A stretch of 64,000 bases of DNA from Gnetum montanum. Taxonomy: Eukaryota > Streptophyta > Gnetopsida > Gnetales > Gnetaceae. Positions 46,836 to 59,483 of this stretch are shown piece by piece. The DNA lies in assembly GCA_015680685.1 (NCBI GenBank), contig MNCI01004331.1:794-64793 (forward strand), written 5' to 3'. The translations under genes were made by a program, and so were the position numbers. Position 1 is the first letter of the stretch. Every line of letters begins with the position of its first letter. Under the pieces are notes generated by a model. That model was not told the DNA's origin. It made no database searches and was given only the letters and a program-made list of their open reading frames with translations.

Positions 46836-47880
46836 TCATGGAACTCAAGCGAGTGCGATCATCTCCGATATAGCTGCACAGCCAACGGGGTGGGATGTTG
46901 AGACAGTTCCGACGTCACCACCCCACCGACATCTTACTGATTCCTCGGTTAAGTAGAGAGGCATCTTACTGATCCCTCGGAGATGCCGCCACCGCGTCCG
47001 CCGTAGTGGTAGCAGCTCTAGGAGTTTACCCTCGTTAGTCGGAGCTCTAACGAAATCCTCGTTGGTCACGGCCCTGCGAGTCTTCGCCAATCATCGCTAT
47101 CGGACACCGGCCTCGCAAATTCATCTGGCCGGTTCCTGATGCAACCAGTGACCTGCACTGCGTCTGATGCCTTTTGGTGAAGATATGCAGGGCCAAATCA
47201 TCAGGATTGGCGGCTCTGCCCAAGTGCTTCGGCTCTTTCTTTGCAGTCCATTGGCTCTAGCTAACATCAGACAGCATTGGTTCCAACAACCTCGCCTTTT
47301 GTTCATAAGCAATGGCGTCCTCTGTTTTCTTTTGTGGTTGCAGGCTGCTTACCTTGGAGGATGTCCTTCAAAGGTGCGTCCATCTGAGCAGCAAAGTACA
47401 ATAGCTTTTTGAAATGGCTGCTCAGGTTTTCTCGACCACTCAGCTTTGCACATCTCTACCTGACACACTTTTACCCTTAACTCTTGTTTCCTTCTTCCCC
47501 ACCACCCAGTTCCCATACGCAACATCCATATATGCAAGTCTTCATTTTCCGCACTCACGCTAGCAGAGATATCGCAGAAAGTGATGCGCAACGCTCCTTT
47601 TGCACACATTCCTGCTACAATTTGTAATAGAGACATCTCAGATTGACGTGCTACGCTCATCTGAAAGCATTCCTGTTGACATGAATAAACACACAATTTG
47701 CATCTTCCCCGAACCTGTTTTCAGTTACACCCCTTTACCTCCCATACTTGGCAGTCTTCCTCTTTCATGTGGATGGAGCAACACCTGAGTCTTCATGGAT
47801 GAACATTGTTCTTGCTTCTACCAATCCGGTGTTTCACATTCTTTGTCAACATTTTTCGGGTAAGCCCTCTAACCGTCAAC
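46836..47880 (+). other. 3' untranslated region of element B
   Basis: Aligns with 23081-24201 of A. No frame is shared between the copies and I see no gene. Two short phrases are repeated close together (CATCTTACTGATTCCTCGG / CATCTTACTGATCCCTCGG, 46931 and 46962). Confidence 0.6.
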
Positions 47881-47893
47881 AAAGAGGGGCCAT
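47881..47893 (+). promoter_or_regulatory. Polypurine tract of element B
   Basis: AAAGAGGGGCCAT before the 3' LTR, identical to A. Confidence 0.8.
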
Positions 47894-49451
47894 TGAAACA
47901 CCATGAAAATTACGAGCCGGCCTCAGGCGAAGATTCGTAATTCGAGCGAGAACGCACCTTAAATTTGTTCAAGGACAAGTTTACGCTCTATCACGCACGG
48001 CAGCATAATGAGCATAGTAAGCTCCAAGAATAGTTGAAGGCAGAATCCAGAGAAGCACGACAGGTTGGCCCTTTTTCTTACAGCACATAAATAACTGGGC
48101 TTTACGCTTGTTACGCGGCAGTGCGTACCAGTGCGTGGGTCATAATTCAAGTTGAATGCTCGTCACGCTTCATCACGTACAGCTGCGTGGTAAGCGTAAG
48201 TTATGCATTATTTACGCTTTATCATGCACAGTTGCGTAATGAGCGTAAGTTATACCCTGTTTACACTTCACCGCACACAGCTGCATAGTGAGCATATGTT
48301 ACATTTACGCTTTGTCACGCACAGTTGCGTGGTAAGCGTAAAACAATCTTGAGCTCATTGTTTTTACACCAAGATTGTGCTCATACACGCAACACAACAC
48401 GAATGAGTGTAAATGCAGCTGAGACACGCCTAACATGTACCTGCTCTTCACACGCACAACACGCAAATGAGCGTGTTGTGCGTAGTCGCAGTCCGACTTA
48501 AAAGAATCACGTCAACAGGACCCGCAACATTCGGGCCCACATCATCAGGGTGTGCCTTTTTCACGGAAGCGTCATAGCCTATAAATACCCCAGTTGACAA
48601 AGATACAGTGGTTCGAGGGTTCGAGGATTCGGGGAATTGGCTAGTTGACAAGTTGACAAACCAGAGAAACAGAGGCATTTTCTGAGCACCAGAGCACTTA
48701 TCACTTTTTTTGGCAGCAGATCAAAAGGGCAAGAGCATTTTCTGAGCGAGGAAACACTTATCTCCTTGAGCAGAGAAACAAAGAGCAACCTTTTGGTAAC
48801 TGTTGACAACACCATCCTTCAACAGGAACAGAGCGCAGCGCGCCTGAGCCTTAACAACAGAAGAGATCGCTGCCCTGAGTAGAACCTACCTGAAGCAAAG
48901 AAGCTGAACGGGGATCGCGGAGTCGTCTTGCCCAGTTACCAGGTTCTATCGATCAGAAGATCGGCAGAGTTTAGAGCTTGACCATTCTTGCACCTGAGCT
49001 TTGGCCTACGAGGTAGATCAGACTTCTGTCTAGAAAGTTTTCTTGTTGTTTTGTGCTCATTTTGTATCAAGTTGTTAGGGGTTTTCTCCCATAGTAACGT
49101 GATATACAATCATACATTTTATCCGAGATCGGAACATAGATCTTTGATCTTTGAGAATTACACGTTTCTCTCCCGATTAGCATCTTTTCGGCGTTTTTGG
49201 CATTATCCCCGTAGCGATCCATCTACATCGTTTTCCTCCCATTTCAAAATTTCTCGAATCAAATTGCTGCACGCAAAGATCCGTCATCATCATCGCTTTA
49301 CTGACCCGTAAGTCCCTGTCTGATCGACAAGACCGTTCAGGGCACCACGGATTCGTTTTTCCAGCTTAGCCCTCGCACGGATCCATGGTTAAAACTGTGT
49401 ACACGGAATCTCGGTCGGTATTTCCAACTGCTGACATTTTTCGTCGTTACA
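47894..49451 (+). repeat. 3' LTR of element B
   Basis: 1,558 bp, the same length as the 5' LTR, with TATAAATA at 48580-48587 and palindromic units at about 48150-48350. Differences from the 5' LTR look almost all like transitions. It ends TCGTTACA, followed by ATTAT. Confidence 0.9.
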
Positions 49452-49456
49452 ATTAT
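49452..49456. repeat. Target site duplication of element B (right)
   Basis: ATTAT, the exact match of 32032-32036. Confidence 0.85.
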
Positions 49457-49727
49457 CATTATGTCAAAAACGATGAGGATAAGAGTTGAGGATGAACTTC
49501 CTATTTTCCCATGTTTCCTTGTTAGATTTTGACCATTAAATACACACTACCATAAAGTTTTTATTTCAGAGTTTCTTTACTCTTTGATCTTTGATGGATA
49601 TAGTCTAATCTTTGAAACTTTTATGTTATTTTTATTGAACTTCTTTAATAAACTTATATGAAACATAAGATGGATTTTTAAGTTTGTAGGATAATTTAAT
49701 TATTATGCTACTTCATGAATTCATTAT
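49457..49727. other. Unassigned AT-rich sequence right of element B
   Basis: 270 bp, the continuation of 31587-32036 before B inserted. No gene or repeat recognised. The last five bases are ATTAT, also the sequence that flanks repeat E1. Confidence 0.5.
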
Positions 49728-50160
49728 TGATGAGTGGCGAGGTACCCCTACACTCAACCATACGAATACGAGCATAACATGCACGATCTGGTCGAACTCC
49801 GCAGACTAAGTGCCTACATGCCTCATGGAACGCTTAAGGTTAATTATTCGTTGTCTTCCCATACTTACTTGTACTTTTCACGGTTGTATGGATAAGTTTG
49901 AGGTATATGATTTTTATGCCTTTTTAGTTTTTATCTCCTATGCTAATAATGTGAAGGGTGAAGAGACTAATTACTAACTTTAACTAACTAACTAAGTCTG
50001 AATTAACCTAACATCAGCATTCGTTCCCACTTACCGTTTACACCCTGAACCAATGCAACCTTGGTTACCAAACACTAGTCGTTGGTGGGATCACCAAGCA
50101 TAACGCACATGCTCGAAGCGGTTGTACGGAGGCACTTAACTAGGAGAGAAGGGTTAAGAG
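49728..50160 (+). repeat. E2: LTR-like repeat, inverted partner of E1
   Basis: Starts TGATGAGTGGCGAGGTACCC and aligns, reversed, with 350-1, then runs about 75 bp further than the window allows for E1. Landmarks are GGTCGAACTCCGCAGACTAA near 49791 and CGTTCCCACTTACC near 50021. A TG start fits an LTR, but the other end and any PBS were not found. Its edge toward element F is approximate. Confidence 0.6.
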
Positions 50161-50344
50161 AAGGGTCGAGAGAGATTTGGGATAGGATTATCTTCTCTAA
50201 CTTTTGTCTTAATGCTATTTCAAGGTAATAGTATGGAAAACCAAGATCTAAGATGTCAAATTGTAAGGATAACTAATGTTTGAACTTTTCTATGATTTGG
50301 AATTTCATTATTGCTATGAGTATATTGCCAACATGAAATGCTTA

Positions 50345-52900
50345 AAGCATTTGAATCTTCCCTTTCTTCATAAATATATACATATTAATGTATTTTTAAG
50401 ATTTGATAAAGCCTAATTGAGTAAGAATCAATAAATATTTTGGTACCATAATCTTGATGATTTCTTTAGTCCATAGATATCCTTCTATAATCTTCATACC
50501 ATATTTTCATCTTCTACAAATCCTTCAAGCTATTTCATATAAATTTCTTTTTGTAAAACTCCATACAAAAAAGTTGATTTGACATCAATTTGATGAATTT
50601 TCCATTTTATCTTGGTGGATAAGGAGATGATTATTCTAAAGATCACCATGCATGCTATAGGTGAAACTATCGTCTCATAATAAATTCCATTAATTTGAGA
50701 GAATTATTTTTCAACCATTCAAAATTTATAACTATCTAGTATTCCATCATCTTTTAGTTTAGTTGTAAAGAACCAAAGATTCTTAATATGTTGTTTTTCT
50801 ATATGATAAGGTACTAATTTCCATACTCATCTCTTTTTCATCAATTTGATTTTAGCCTTCATTTCCTCTTTCCAATGTTTCATAGTAAAGGTTTCAACAA
50901 CCATCTTTGCAACTTCATTATCAAGTATTGTAACATTAGTAATAATGTCATTATGATGCAGTTCATTATACTCACTTATTTTAACTCTTTTCTTAGTAAT
51001 GGAAATGTTTACTTAATATCCAACAGTTTTAATCATCTATTTATATTCTTTGAATCTCTTAGCTTCTTATTCATTATTATTATTATACTCATTATATTAA
51101 GGATTGAGATTTTTGAAAGTTTGATTGACTTCTTCATCCTCATCACAATGTGATATGAGCTTGCTCTACGGATATGATCATCACTACAATCATCATATTC
51201 ATGATAGTCATCATAATCATTATTCGCAGGACTCTCCTAAATTGGTTTTATCTTCCAAAATTATTTTTCATTAAATACTACATCTCTTATAATTACCAAT
51301 TTTTTTCATTTTGATTCCAAATCCTATAAACTTTTGTAAGGAGTCCATATTATATGAAAGATTCTTCTTTTACTTTTGGACCTAATTTATTTTGTGTTAC
51401 GATTTGATAGTATACTTTGTAGTCAAAGACTCATAAATGTCCCATTTTGATCTTTCTTTCATTCCATACTATATTTGAACATTAAAAATAAAAATATAAT
51501 TTACATCTTCTATCAATAATTTAAATTTTAGTTTGTACTACTTCTCTCTAGAAGGCATCATTTAATTTGAATTGGGCTAACATACATCATATCATTTTAC
51601 TGATTATCCAATTTTTAGACTCAAATATACCATTCTATTCTAGATAGTATGGAACTATATTTTGATGGATAATTCCTTCTTTCCTAAGATATTCTTGAAA
51701 TTTCTTATTTATGTAATTAGTTCCATTATTAGTTCATAACTTTATGATTACTAACCTTGTTTCTTTTTTTCACTATTGTTTTAAATATTTTGAAGGCATC
51801 AAAAACTTTTGATTTGGATTTAATCACATATATTTACACCTTTTCTATGTATTCATCAATGTAGGATATGAAGTATCATGCTTCATCCGACAAAGATACA
51901 TTACCATACAAGCCAATATTTGAGTGTATAGTCTCCAACTTTGTTCTTATAGTTGTATTTATTTTATGTGGAAAAGTCATTCCTATTTGACTACCAAGAG
52001 CACATGGCTTGTAAAACATGTCATGATTTAATGTAGGCTATGATAGTCCTTGGAAATGTTATAGCAATTTCTACATATAACTTTTGTTCATATGATCAAG
52101 TCTTACTTGCCAGAACTTTTCATCCTACATTTTATGTGTTATAGATCATATCACCTCTCTTACTCAATGTGACTTAAATACTCCATTTTTATCTCTACTA
52201 ACTTCTTTTGTGAGTTACCTTCCAATAATGTATATACTACATTCTTATTTGAATCTTGTTTCTTGCAGCTACACTTCAACAATCAATGTTGAAAAGTCTA
52301 ATCTCTCACCTGGTGTATCAAGTGCATGTATAGATCCTTTAAACTTATCTAAAGTTGTCATAGGAAGTAACTAACTCTTCATTTGCACATTCAAGTTCTA
52401 ATATAACTACTATGAAATCCATTAACTTATTCTCTATATTCATATTTATTATTCATAGTTTTAAGAGGAGGTGAGCTTTTTTTTCTTGGCCAATGGATAT
52501 AAACATTTGATATAAATATTCCCAAGTCTTTGTAGTGGTATTCATATGATATACCAAATAAGATACTTCATCATATATATTGGTGTAGAGAATACTTAAG
52601 GCCATATCATTTTTTTTCTTTCAAATCATTATCAAGTCTGAAGTTAATAATTAAAATAACATGCTAAAGTTAGCTAGCTCATAGAATAATTTTCATCCTT
52701 TGTGATCAACTCTTGCAACTCTTCATCATGATCTTTTTTAAGTCTGTAACTAAAATCTTATCCATTATCAATTTTAGAAGAATCTTATCTTCTTATTCTT
52801 TTAAAGTTATACTATATAGAGAATTGGTCACATTTTTAACATTCCCATTCTTGTTCTTCCATGTAGATTCTTATTCATTACTTGATCTTCTTCCTTCTTC
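50345..52900 (-). pseudogene. gag-pol: Decayed copia gag-integrase-RT (element F)
   Basis: Pieces seen in minus-strand translation, from high to low coordinate. Gag: a stretch around 52480-52610 with TTKTWEYLYQMF. The GAG-pre-integrase part near 52100 has RLDHMN and later PCALGSQIG. The integrase core near 51860 has YFISYIDEYIEKV and IKSKSKVFDAFK; near 51700 it has TNNGTNYINKKFQEYLRKEG, where N replaces the usual catalytic D. The glutamate region near 51620 is VPYYLE-NG. RT from about 50890: MKAKIKLMKKR, FSQINGIYYETIVSP, IHQIDVKSTFLYGVLQKEIY near 50590, and IYGLKKSSRLWYQ near 50450. Dozens of stops. Nothing after this point of RT and no RNase H. Confidence 0.8.
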
Positions 52901-52903
52901 TTT

Positions 52904-52914
52904 CTCTAATACCA
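52904..52914 (-). promoter_or_regulatory. Primer binding site of element F
   Basis: TGGTATTAGAG on the minus strand, one change from the copia site TGGTATCAGAG. Confidence 0.6.
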
Positions 52915-54262
52915 TTTTAACTTTCAATGCAAAACCATTTAAAATTACTTTGTAGAGTTTTGTAATATGTCAAGATCTTTGATGAAGCAATTTCATAATC
53001 AATAGTCCTCTTTTCTTCTCGTGACTTTTTTTTATAACGTTTCATTCTTGTACCTTTTGGTTATAAGAGTTTTTTCCTTACTTAAAAATCATTGTATTCT
53101 TTGCTTACATACAATGACTTACATAATGATTTGGTTTTATCTAGACCTTTAAGAAAATAAAGGGTTACAAATTCTCATAACTAACAAAACACTTTACTAC
53201 AATTCATCATACATTATTATAACTGATTCAAAACTTGTTATAACATGTAATAGAAATTAATCTTATAAATCATAACACACTCTTACAACTTGACTAGCTT
53301 AATTTAACAATGAAGAATTACAAAATAAGATAATGTCCTTATTACTATCTAACATAGTTAAGTATTCTATTATTTTGTACATAGAAATATGCACATGGGT
53401 ACAATTGCTTCAAGCATAATGTACTAGCATTTGATAATCAGAGTGGTGAATACATGGTATATCTAGTAGTGAATAATTGATAGCTCAACAATGTTAGTAT
53501 ATGTTTAGGATGTGTATGCAAACTTAGGAACTAATTCTCTATGCTTAGGCTAGTTTAGATTCTTTATTTTTACTTAGATTAATTAGTTTAATATTTAAAT
53601 CTTTTATTCCTTTAAATATTTTAATAATAATAAACAGCCAACATGTGCTTTAATCACACTTAACCAAACTAAGTAAAATAACATAATTGTGATTGGAATG
53701 AAAATGAAAAATATTATATTACCTAGTCCTTTAAAGTATCCATCTAGTTGTAAGTGCATAGAATTCAACTAGGTTGTTTGTGAACACTTATGATTCATAT
53801 GGTTAGGTATAGGATTCTACTACTACTCATAAGTGAAGAAGATGCTAGTATTATGACTTCTTGAAATAGATTAGAAGAAGAAGAGTAACCAGGTCAATGT
53901 TGTGCAACAAGATCAAATTTAGAGAAAAGTGAGAAAGACCATGTTTAGGAGGAAGAGGAAGACTACGTTCATTATTTAGCCTTTTGTATTTATTGTTGTA
54001 TTTATGTCTTTTATCATATTAAGCATATTTGTGCTCCATTGAGCCCTTTTTCTATTAGTTTTTGATTCACCTTTGGCCATCTTATGGTAGACTAAAAGTG
54101 TATTAAATTGTAAAAATATTATGTTTACTTCAACTTAATACTAAAATAATAGACATATTATGCTAATGTTTTTTTGTACATTATTATACTTATGATCATA
54201 ATTATCTTCATATCACATTATTGCAAGTTTTATTGTTTATCTTATACTTTAAATCTACAACT
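52915..54262. other. AT-rich stretch, probably the 5' LTR of F plus flank
   Basis: 1.35 kb between the PBS of F and element G. An LTR is expected here on the minus strand, but with no partner its limits cannot be set. I see no gene, no tandem repeat and no RNA. Confidence 0.35.
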
Positions 54263-54267
54263 CATCA
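54263..54267. repeat. Target site duplication of element G (left)
   Basis: CATCA, repeated at 60547-60551. Confidence 0.7.
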
Positions 54268-55342
54268 TGCAAATCAAGAACTTAGAAGGAGGGTTGAATA
54301 GGTTCCCTAATTAAAATTTCACTAGCCACAAGAACACATGAAATTTTACATGGTTTCCCAACTTGGGTAGGTCCATATTCAAAGTTTAGAATCTATGTGC
54401 ACATCCAAACTCTCTTTCTTCAAAATATGTTATTTGAAGCGCATCACACTCTATACAAGCTTTGAGATCTACTATGGAGTGTTTCATCGCTATGAAACCA
54501 CTAAATCTTGCAAGGCCCTAATAATCTTAGAATGTGATTTCAAGGATCCCATAACCTTTACAAAATTAAGCTCTACTACAGAATGTTTTGATGCCATAAA
54601 CCACTTAATCCCATAGGATCCTAACAAGCTCAACAAATATGTCTTTCCACAAGAAGCACATTAACCCTATAGGGCTATAAAAAAGAAGGAATGAATAAAA
54701 AAAGAATGTAACTAAATTTACAGATCCTTGTACTTGAAACTTAGTATAATTACAATCAAGCATATGATGTTACCATGAATATCAAGAATAGAATTTCTTA
54801 GAATAGATAATTAAGAGCTTTTGTGTGAATAATACTTGCATAATTCCAAAGATTTCGACATCATCTTTAGCCTCAGAGTTTCTGAAAACTCCTTAGAATG
54901 TGTACAATAGCCATTAAATGACTAGTGTATATCTCTACTTCAAAGTTTAAATGACTAAATAAGATTGATCTTAATGCAAGAAAGACATCTAAGTGAAAAG
55001 TGAAAAATCTACAGTGAGAGGTCTACTATTGAGGATGGATTTTTGCTATTTTTTAAAGATGTCTACTTAAGTTTTGAACTTTGAATTATAAGGCTTTCTC
55101 ATATCAATTTATCTTCTTAGAAGTCCTTGGAGCATCTTCATTTGAATTTTTGACTTCATTTTCATCTTTGCCTTCATCTTACCCATGTAGTCTTCATTTT
55201 GACATCTTGATGTAGATCTTATTTCCTTGAGTTTTCATATCTCTTTGTGGAGTTCTTGTTCATATCTTGCAAAATCATAATCTATCACAAACATTATATA
55301 TTATCCATATTCCTTAAGGTATTTCATACCAAAATTTCAATA
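54268..55342 (-). repeat. 3' LTR of element G
   Basis: 1,075 bp, alignable with 59484-60546 and 1682-2856. Shared blocks are AACTTAGAAGGAGGGTTGAA at the inner end, CAAGATTTGCA-type stretches and TTGATGTAGATCTT near 55207. The outer end is set by the purine tract next to it. Confidence 0.75.
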
Positions 55343-55363
55343 ATATCATCCTTTTTGATGATG
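55343..55363 (-). promoter_or_regulatory. Polypurine tract region of element G
   Basis: On the minus strand CATCATCAAAAAGGATGATA leads into the LTR. Many plant copia elements have CATCATCAAAAAGGGGGAGA at this place; here the purine run is mutated. This shows the 54-55 kb LTR is the 3' one. Confidence 0.65.
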
Positions 55364-57060
55364 TTCAAAACATAAGAAAATGGGTTAATATATTCCAAAA
55401 ATTGATTGAGCTAAGGATGATGAGAGATGAAAGACTATAAAAAATTTCATCCTTAATACACCATAGATTTCATTAATCATAAAGAGGGACTTGTAAATTT
55501 TGAATAAGGTCTTTTATGATGAAGGGTTAAGTAATGAATATTGAATATCTTATCTATATACTAGAAATATTAGCATCAATACCACCATAATATCATAACT
55601 GTTCAAATATATCCATAAGATCATAATTATCACTCAATGCCCATGTTGTCCATGACACATATAACCATAATGTCATAATTATCATTTTCACATTATATCA
55701 CAATCATACCAAGTATATCACAATTCATCACATTATATCACAACTATATCATGGAGACAAAATTCTCCCCTTTTCTGGACATCATGAAAAGGTGAATTGG
55801 GCGTTACAACTAGCAATATTAAAAATAAGATATATCAAAAGACTATTACTTATACATTTATAAAATCATAATCTTAGTAAAACCTTATTACATTTTTCTC
55901 ATCACATTTTCATAATCAGAAAATAGGCATAGTAATTTCATGTGAAGGAAAATAAGTACATATACATCGAACATTTAAGAAATAGATCAAATTCCAGAAC
56001 TAGATCAAGAGATTAGATAAACCAAATTCTAATCAATATGTTCACATTGACCAAATATATCTTAATGAAGTTTAAAATATCTTATTAATTAATTTTCCAA
56101 ATTCCCTAATATGCTTTGTCACAAAAAAATGTGAGTATAGTCTCTTACTTTAGTAGGCTTGAAATCTCCTAGGTAAGGATTGTTTAGCTCATATTAACAA
56201 CAAGGGACATAGGTACTTAAAAGAATATATTCTTAGTATATAAATGATTTAGTACTAACATAGAGATATATTCAAATAAATTCTAGAATCTTGAATAATT
56301 TATGATTACTTTTATGTAAATGATTTTCAAAGCTTAAATTAAAAATAGCTTGGTCTTTTACCTGCAAATTTTTACCAAATGAATATACATTTTGTTGCTT
56401 GCAAGAGATAGGTCACTAAGTATTATGTCTTGGAGAAAGTCTCCATAGAATTATTCTATATTAATGCTTCAAAATAAATCATGTGGTACAAGCTTCCCCT
56501 ACATATGTGCCTATCTCTTCTTTAACTCTTTTTAAGATATGTAGCTATTTGATCACAATCCTAGTTATTAAAGAATATAGAATGAACCAAAATTATTTAT
56601 AGAAAGGACAAAAAATTAGAGAAAATTATTAGGCATAATTCATAATAATTTTTATCTTTATTGGTCATCCATTCAAGCCTTATTTGATCATTTTTTGTAA
56701 TGCTAGGACCAAGCTCTCATGTTAGTAGTATCTTAGAAATAGAATAATTTTTAATGTAGATGCAATGCCTATCTTATGTTTCTTAAGTACAGAGTTTCTT
56801 TGAGCATGAATCCTTTCAAGGGCATGTAAATAGCTAAATAATTCATAAGATAACATGACAGATACTTAGACTACCTTGATCTTCCTTTGAAACGCTTCTT
56901 CTATAATATCATGCATTAGATGATTAAAATATATTTTCTTTAATGATTAAAGAATTCATAGAGTATATGTATATCAAATTTATCAAAAATAATTTCAAAA
57001 ACTACTCTATATTAAATCTAGTAAGAAAGAAAATAGAAACTTACCATGACTTACCTTACT
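55364..57060 (-). other. Internal region of element G without recognised coding
   Basis: 1.7 kb, very AT-rich, with stops in all frames. Around 55560-55760 there are loose repeats of ATATCACAATCAT and TATCATAA. I looked for the copia integrase and RT motifs found in F and saw none. Confidence 0.5.
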
Positions 57061-57063
57061 TGC

Positions 57064-59430
57064 TTACTGATATGACAATGACCAACAAAGTGTAAGATGA
57101 GGCCCTCTATCGTGTAGTACCTCCTTACCATTTGATTTTCTCTCATTATTTATTTTGTTGTTGTTTCCAACCTTGTATGTGAATCCTTCTTGTTCATGTT
57201 CCTCATGATAGAAGGATCCATAATTTTTTATAGTTTTTGATTCATTCATTCTTTTATAAATTTTTCTAGCTTTTAGTTTATTATTATTTTTCCAAGTTCT
57301 TCCATTCTACAAAATAAACTCACTAGATTCCTTTTGAGAAGACCAAGTATCAACATTATTTTGTTCTATGTGAGGAAAATAATCTTGCTTATGACCATAA
57401 TTTTTACAAAAACATAAAGTGTTTCTTTCATGAATAGAATCATGAAACCTAATTATATTTGAGGCTGAGCTAGTGTAAGTATCCTTTTAAAAGGCTTCTT
57501 CCAACCTTTCACTTTTACGTTGGTTTTGAATCTCTTCATTATTTTCACTGGTCCCTTCTTCTTGAGTATCCCTACATTTTTCTTTATACAATGGTGTTAG
57601 TAGTTGAATCTTAGCTTTTATGTTTCAGATTTTCCTTTTTAACTTTGAAGATAATGTATAGATTTCAAAAAATTTTCTATGCATATTTTTCTTTACTATT
57701 TTGAGAAGATAATGTAAAATAAGAATTTCTTCACATAACTCACTATAAATGTTTTCACATCCACATTCCCAAATGATGCTACTACATAATGAAGATGGTG
57801 CCTTTTCATAACAAGCATTATTGTTATCTTAAGAAGACTTGAAAGCGTGGTTGTAATTAATACCCTGAAGGGTGCATTATAATAATATACATGTCTCTTG
57901 AGGTAACCTTTTAGGGTTTGACCTAAGGCATTTATTCCAGGGCTTAGAGGTCATGCCAACATGAAGTGGCTAATCTAGTATAGAAAAGTCATAAGAGCTA
58001 GGTGATGTAGGATAGAAAGTGGACTAGACATTCCTTGTAGTTGATTAATAGGCGTAAAAATGATGGTAGTGTTGGATTACCTCTAAGTGATAGATGTTGA
58101 ATAAAGAAAACCCCAAGGAACACTCTCAAAACATGACCTAGATACACTATTCAATATCAATAAAGCATTATTTTTCTTTCTCTTTCTACATTTTCTCTAT
58201 TATTTCATATAGGAATAATGATGAATGTTACATATATTTGACATTTGGTATATTGTCTTCTTGCATAATTTCTATATAATGTATATTTGACATTTTCCAT
58301 GACATCTGGGAATAGGATGTCACAACTTTCATCATCTTTACCTTTTAATTCTTAAGGACTTTTGATGAATGTTCACTTGTGAGGGCCATACATATAAGCT
58401 ATGAATATTTCATAGTGTCATCAACCTCTTCTTCACCTTGTTATCCATCATCCTAGCTTGTGTAGAAGTTTGTCTATTTTGTATTTGTTTTAATCTTATC
58501 TCTTCATTGCAACCTAGTAGTACTAGGACATTTGGAGGCCACATGGCCTCTTCCACCACATACCCAACATTCGATGGAAAATGCATCAAAATTGGAATTC
58601 ATATAAATTTTACCTCTTTTCTTACCTTCAGATTGATTTGGTCCTATTGGGTTGAAACTTCTCCCTTTTCTTGCATGCTTTCTTTAAACTCTTCTTGATA
58701 AAAAAAAAGTTATTTCATCTTTGCTATTTGCTTCTTATTCAACCTGATCCATCTCTTTTGATGATAATTTTAGAGTAATAGGTTTTTTCCTTAATTACTT
58801 CTTTACTTATGAGATTCATCTCAAAAGAAATTAGATCACTTTAAATCTCCTCAAATTTAAGGACCTAAAAGTCTCTAATTTCTTCTATAGCTATGACCTT
58901 AGGTCTAAATTTGGGCTATAGTGTTCTAATGATTTCTATAATTACATTTCTTTTAGGAATGTCCTTGCCTAAACCCCAAATTGCAACAAAAAGATCATTT
59001 TCCCTAGAGAAATAATCTTGAATCTTTTCACCTTCCTTCATCTTAAGTTTGTCATATTCACTTTGCAAGACTAAAAGTTTTGATTATTTAACTATAGATG
59101 TGCCCTTATAGATGGCCTCTATGGTTTTCAAAATTTTCTTAGCAATCTTGCACACAACTATTCTATAAAATCAAATTTACTTAATGCACAATATAAATAA
59201 TTTTTTTCTTTAGAATCATTCATAAACTTATATCTTTCTTCAATCATCCATTTGTTTCATGGCTTGAGAAATTTTATTGCATTACCGAAAAATAGTATGT
59301 AACCTTTAAGGATTGACTCTCATACCTCAAATTTCATAGACTTGAATAACCATTGCATCCTTACCTTCCAATATGAAAATTCAAACCAATTAAATATCAA
59401 TGGAATTGTGTAGGATGTTCTCTCCATAGT
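57064..59430 (-). pseudogene. gag: Decayed Ty1/copia gag (element G)
   Basis: Minus-strand reading begins near 59430 with the gag N-terminus: FEFSYWKVRMQWLFKSM and later KYKFMNDSKEKNYLYCALS-type residues. The CCHC zinc knuckle is intact at 58571-58528 (CWVCGGRGHVASKC). A second weak knuckle-like stretch is near 57410 (CFCKNYGHKQDY). A final open part, 57249-57064, gives a lysine/asparagine-rich tail. About 750 bp at 57600-58350 have no counterpart in the gag of D and look like a later insertion. Many stops and frameshifts. Confidence 0.72.
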
Positions 59431-59468
59431 CCACTCTTAAAAGTTGAAGCACAAAATTCATACTACTA

Positions 59469-59481
59469 GGCTCTAATAACA
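59469..59481 (-). promoter_or_regulatory. Primer binding site of element G
   Basis: TGTTATTAGAGCC on the minus strand, two transitions or transversions from TGGTATCAGAGCC, two bases inside the LTR end. Confidence 0.65.
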
Positions 59482-59483
59482 CA

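Larger units (their letters stand above)
32037..49451 (+). mobile_element. Element B: Tat/Ogre-like Ty3/gypsy retrotransposon, 17.4 kb, with antisense gene
   Basis: 17,415 bp, flanked by ATTAT, with two LTRs of equal length (1,558 bp). Same plan as element A: gag-protease 33841-37650, GGCC array, antisense gene 42346 down to 38206, pol 42788-46255, 30-bp array, PPT, LTR. In the first 175 or so bases of the LTRs I count about ten differences, all transitions. That is fewer than between the LTRs of A, so B is probably the younger insertion. Fewer catalytic residues are lost than in A, but stops make it inactive too. Confidence 0.92.
50345..52914 (-). mobile_element. Element F: truncated Ty1/copia retrotransposon
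   Basis: On the minus strand: PBS (52914-52904), gag, integrase, then RT, which stops before its active site near repeat E2. The order PBS-gag-integrase-RT is diagnostic of Ty1/copia. It is heavily AT-drifted. Its 5' LTR should lie above 52915, but no second copy is in the window to define it. Confidence 0.75.

Noticed and set aside
1-50160. E1 and E2 as terminal inverted repeats of one giant DNA transposon
   Set aside because: The inside is fully explained by nested LTR elements. The TG starts face inward and no transposase is seen.
351-52914. D and F as two halves of one copia element split by the gypsy insertions
   Set aside because: Each has its own PBS and gag, and on the minus strand the pol of D would have to lie to the left of 351, not at 50 kb.
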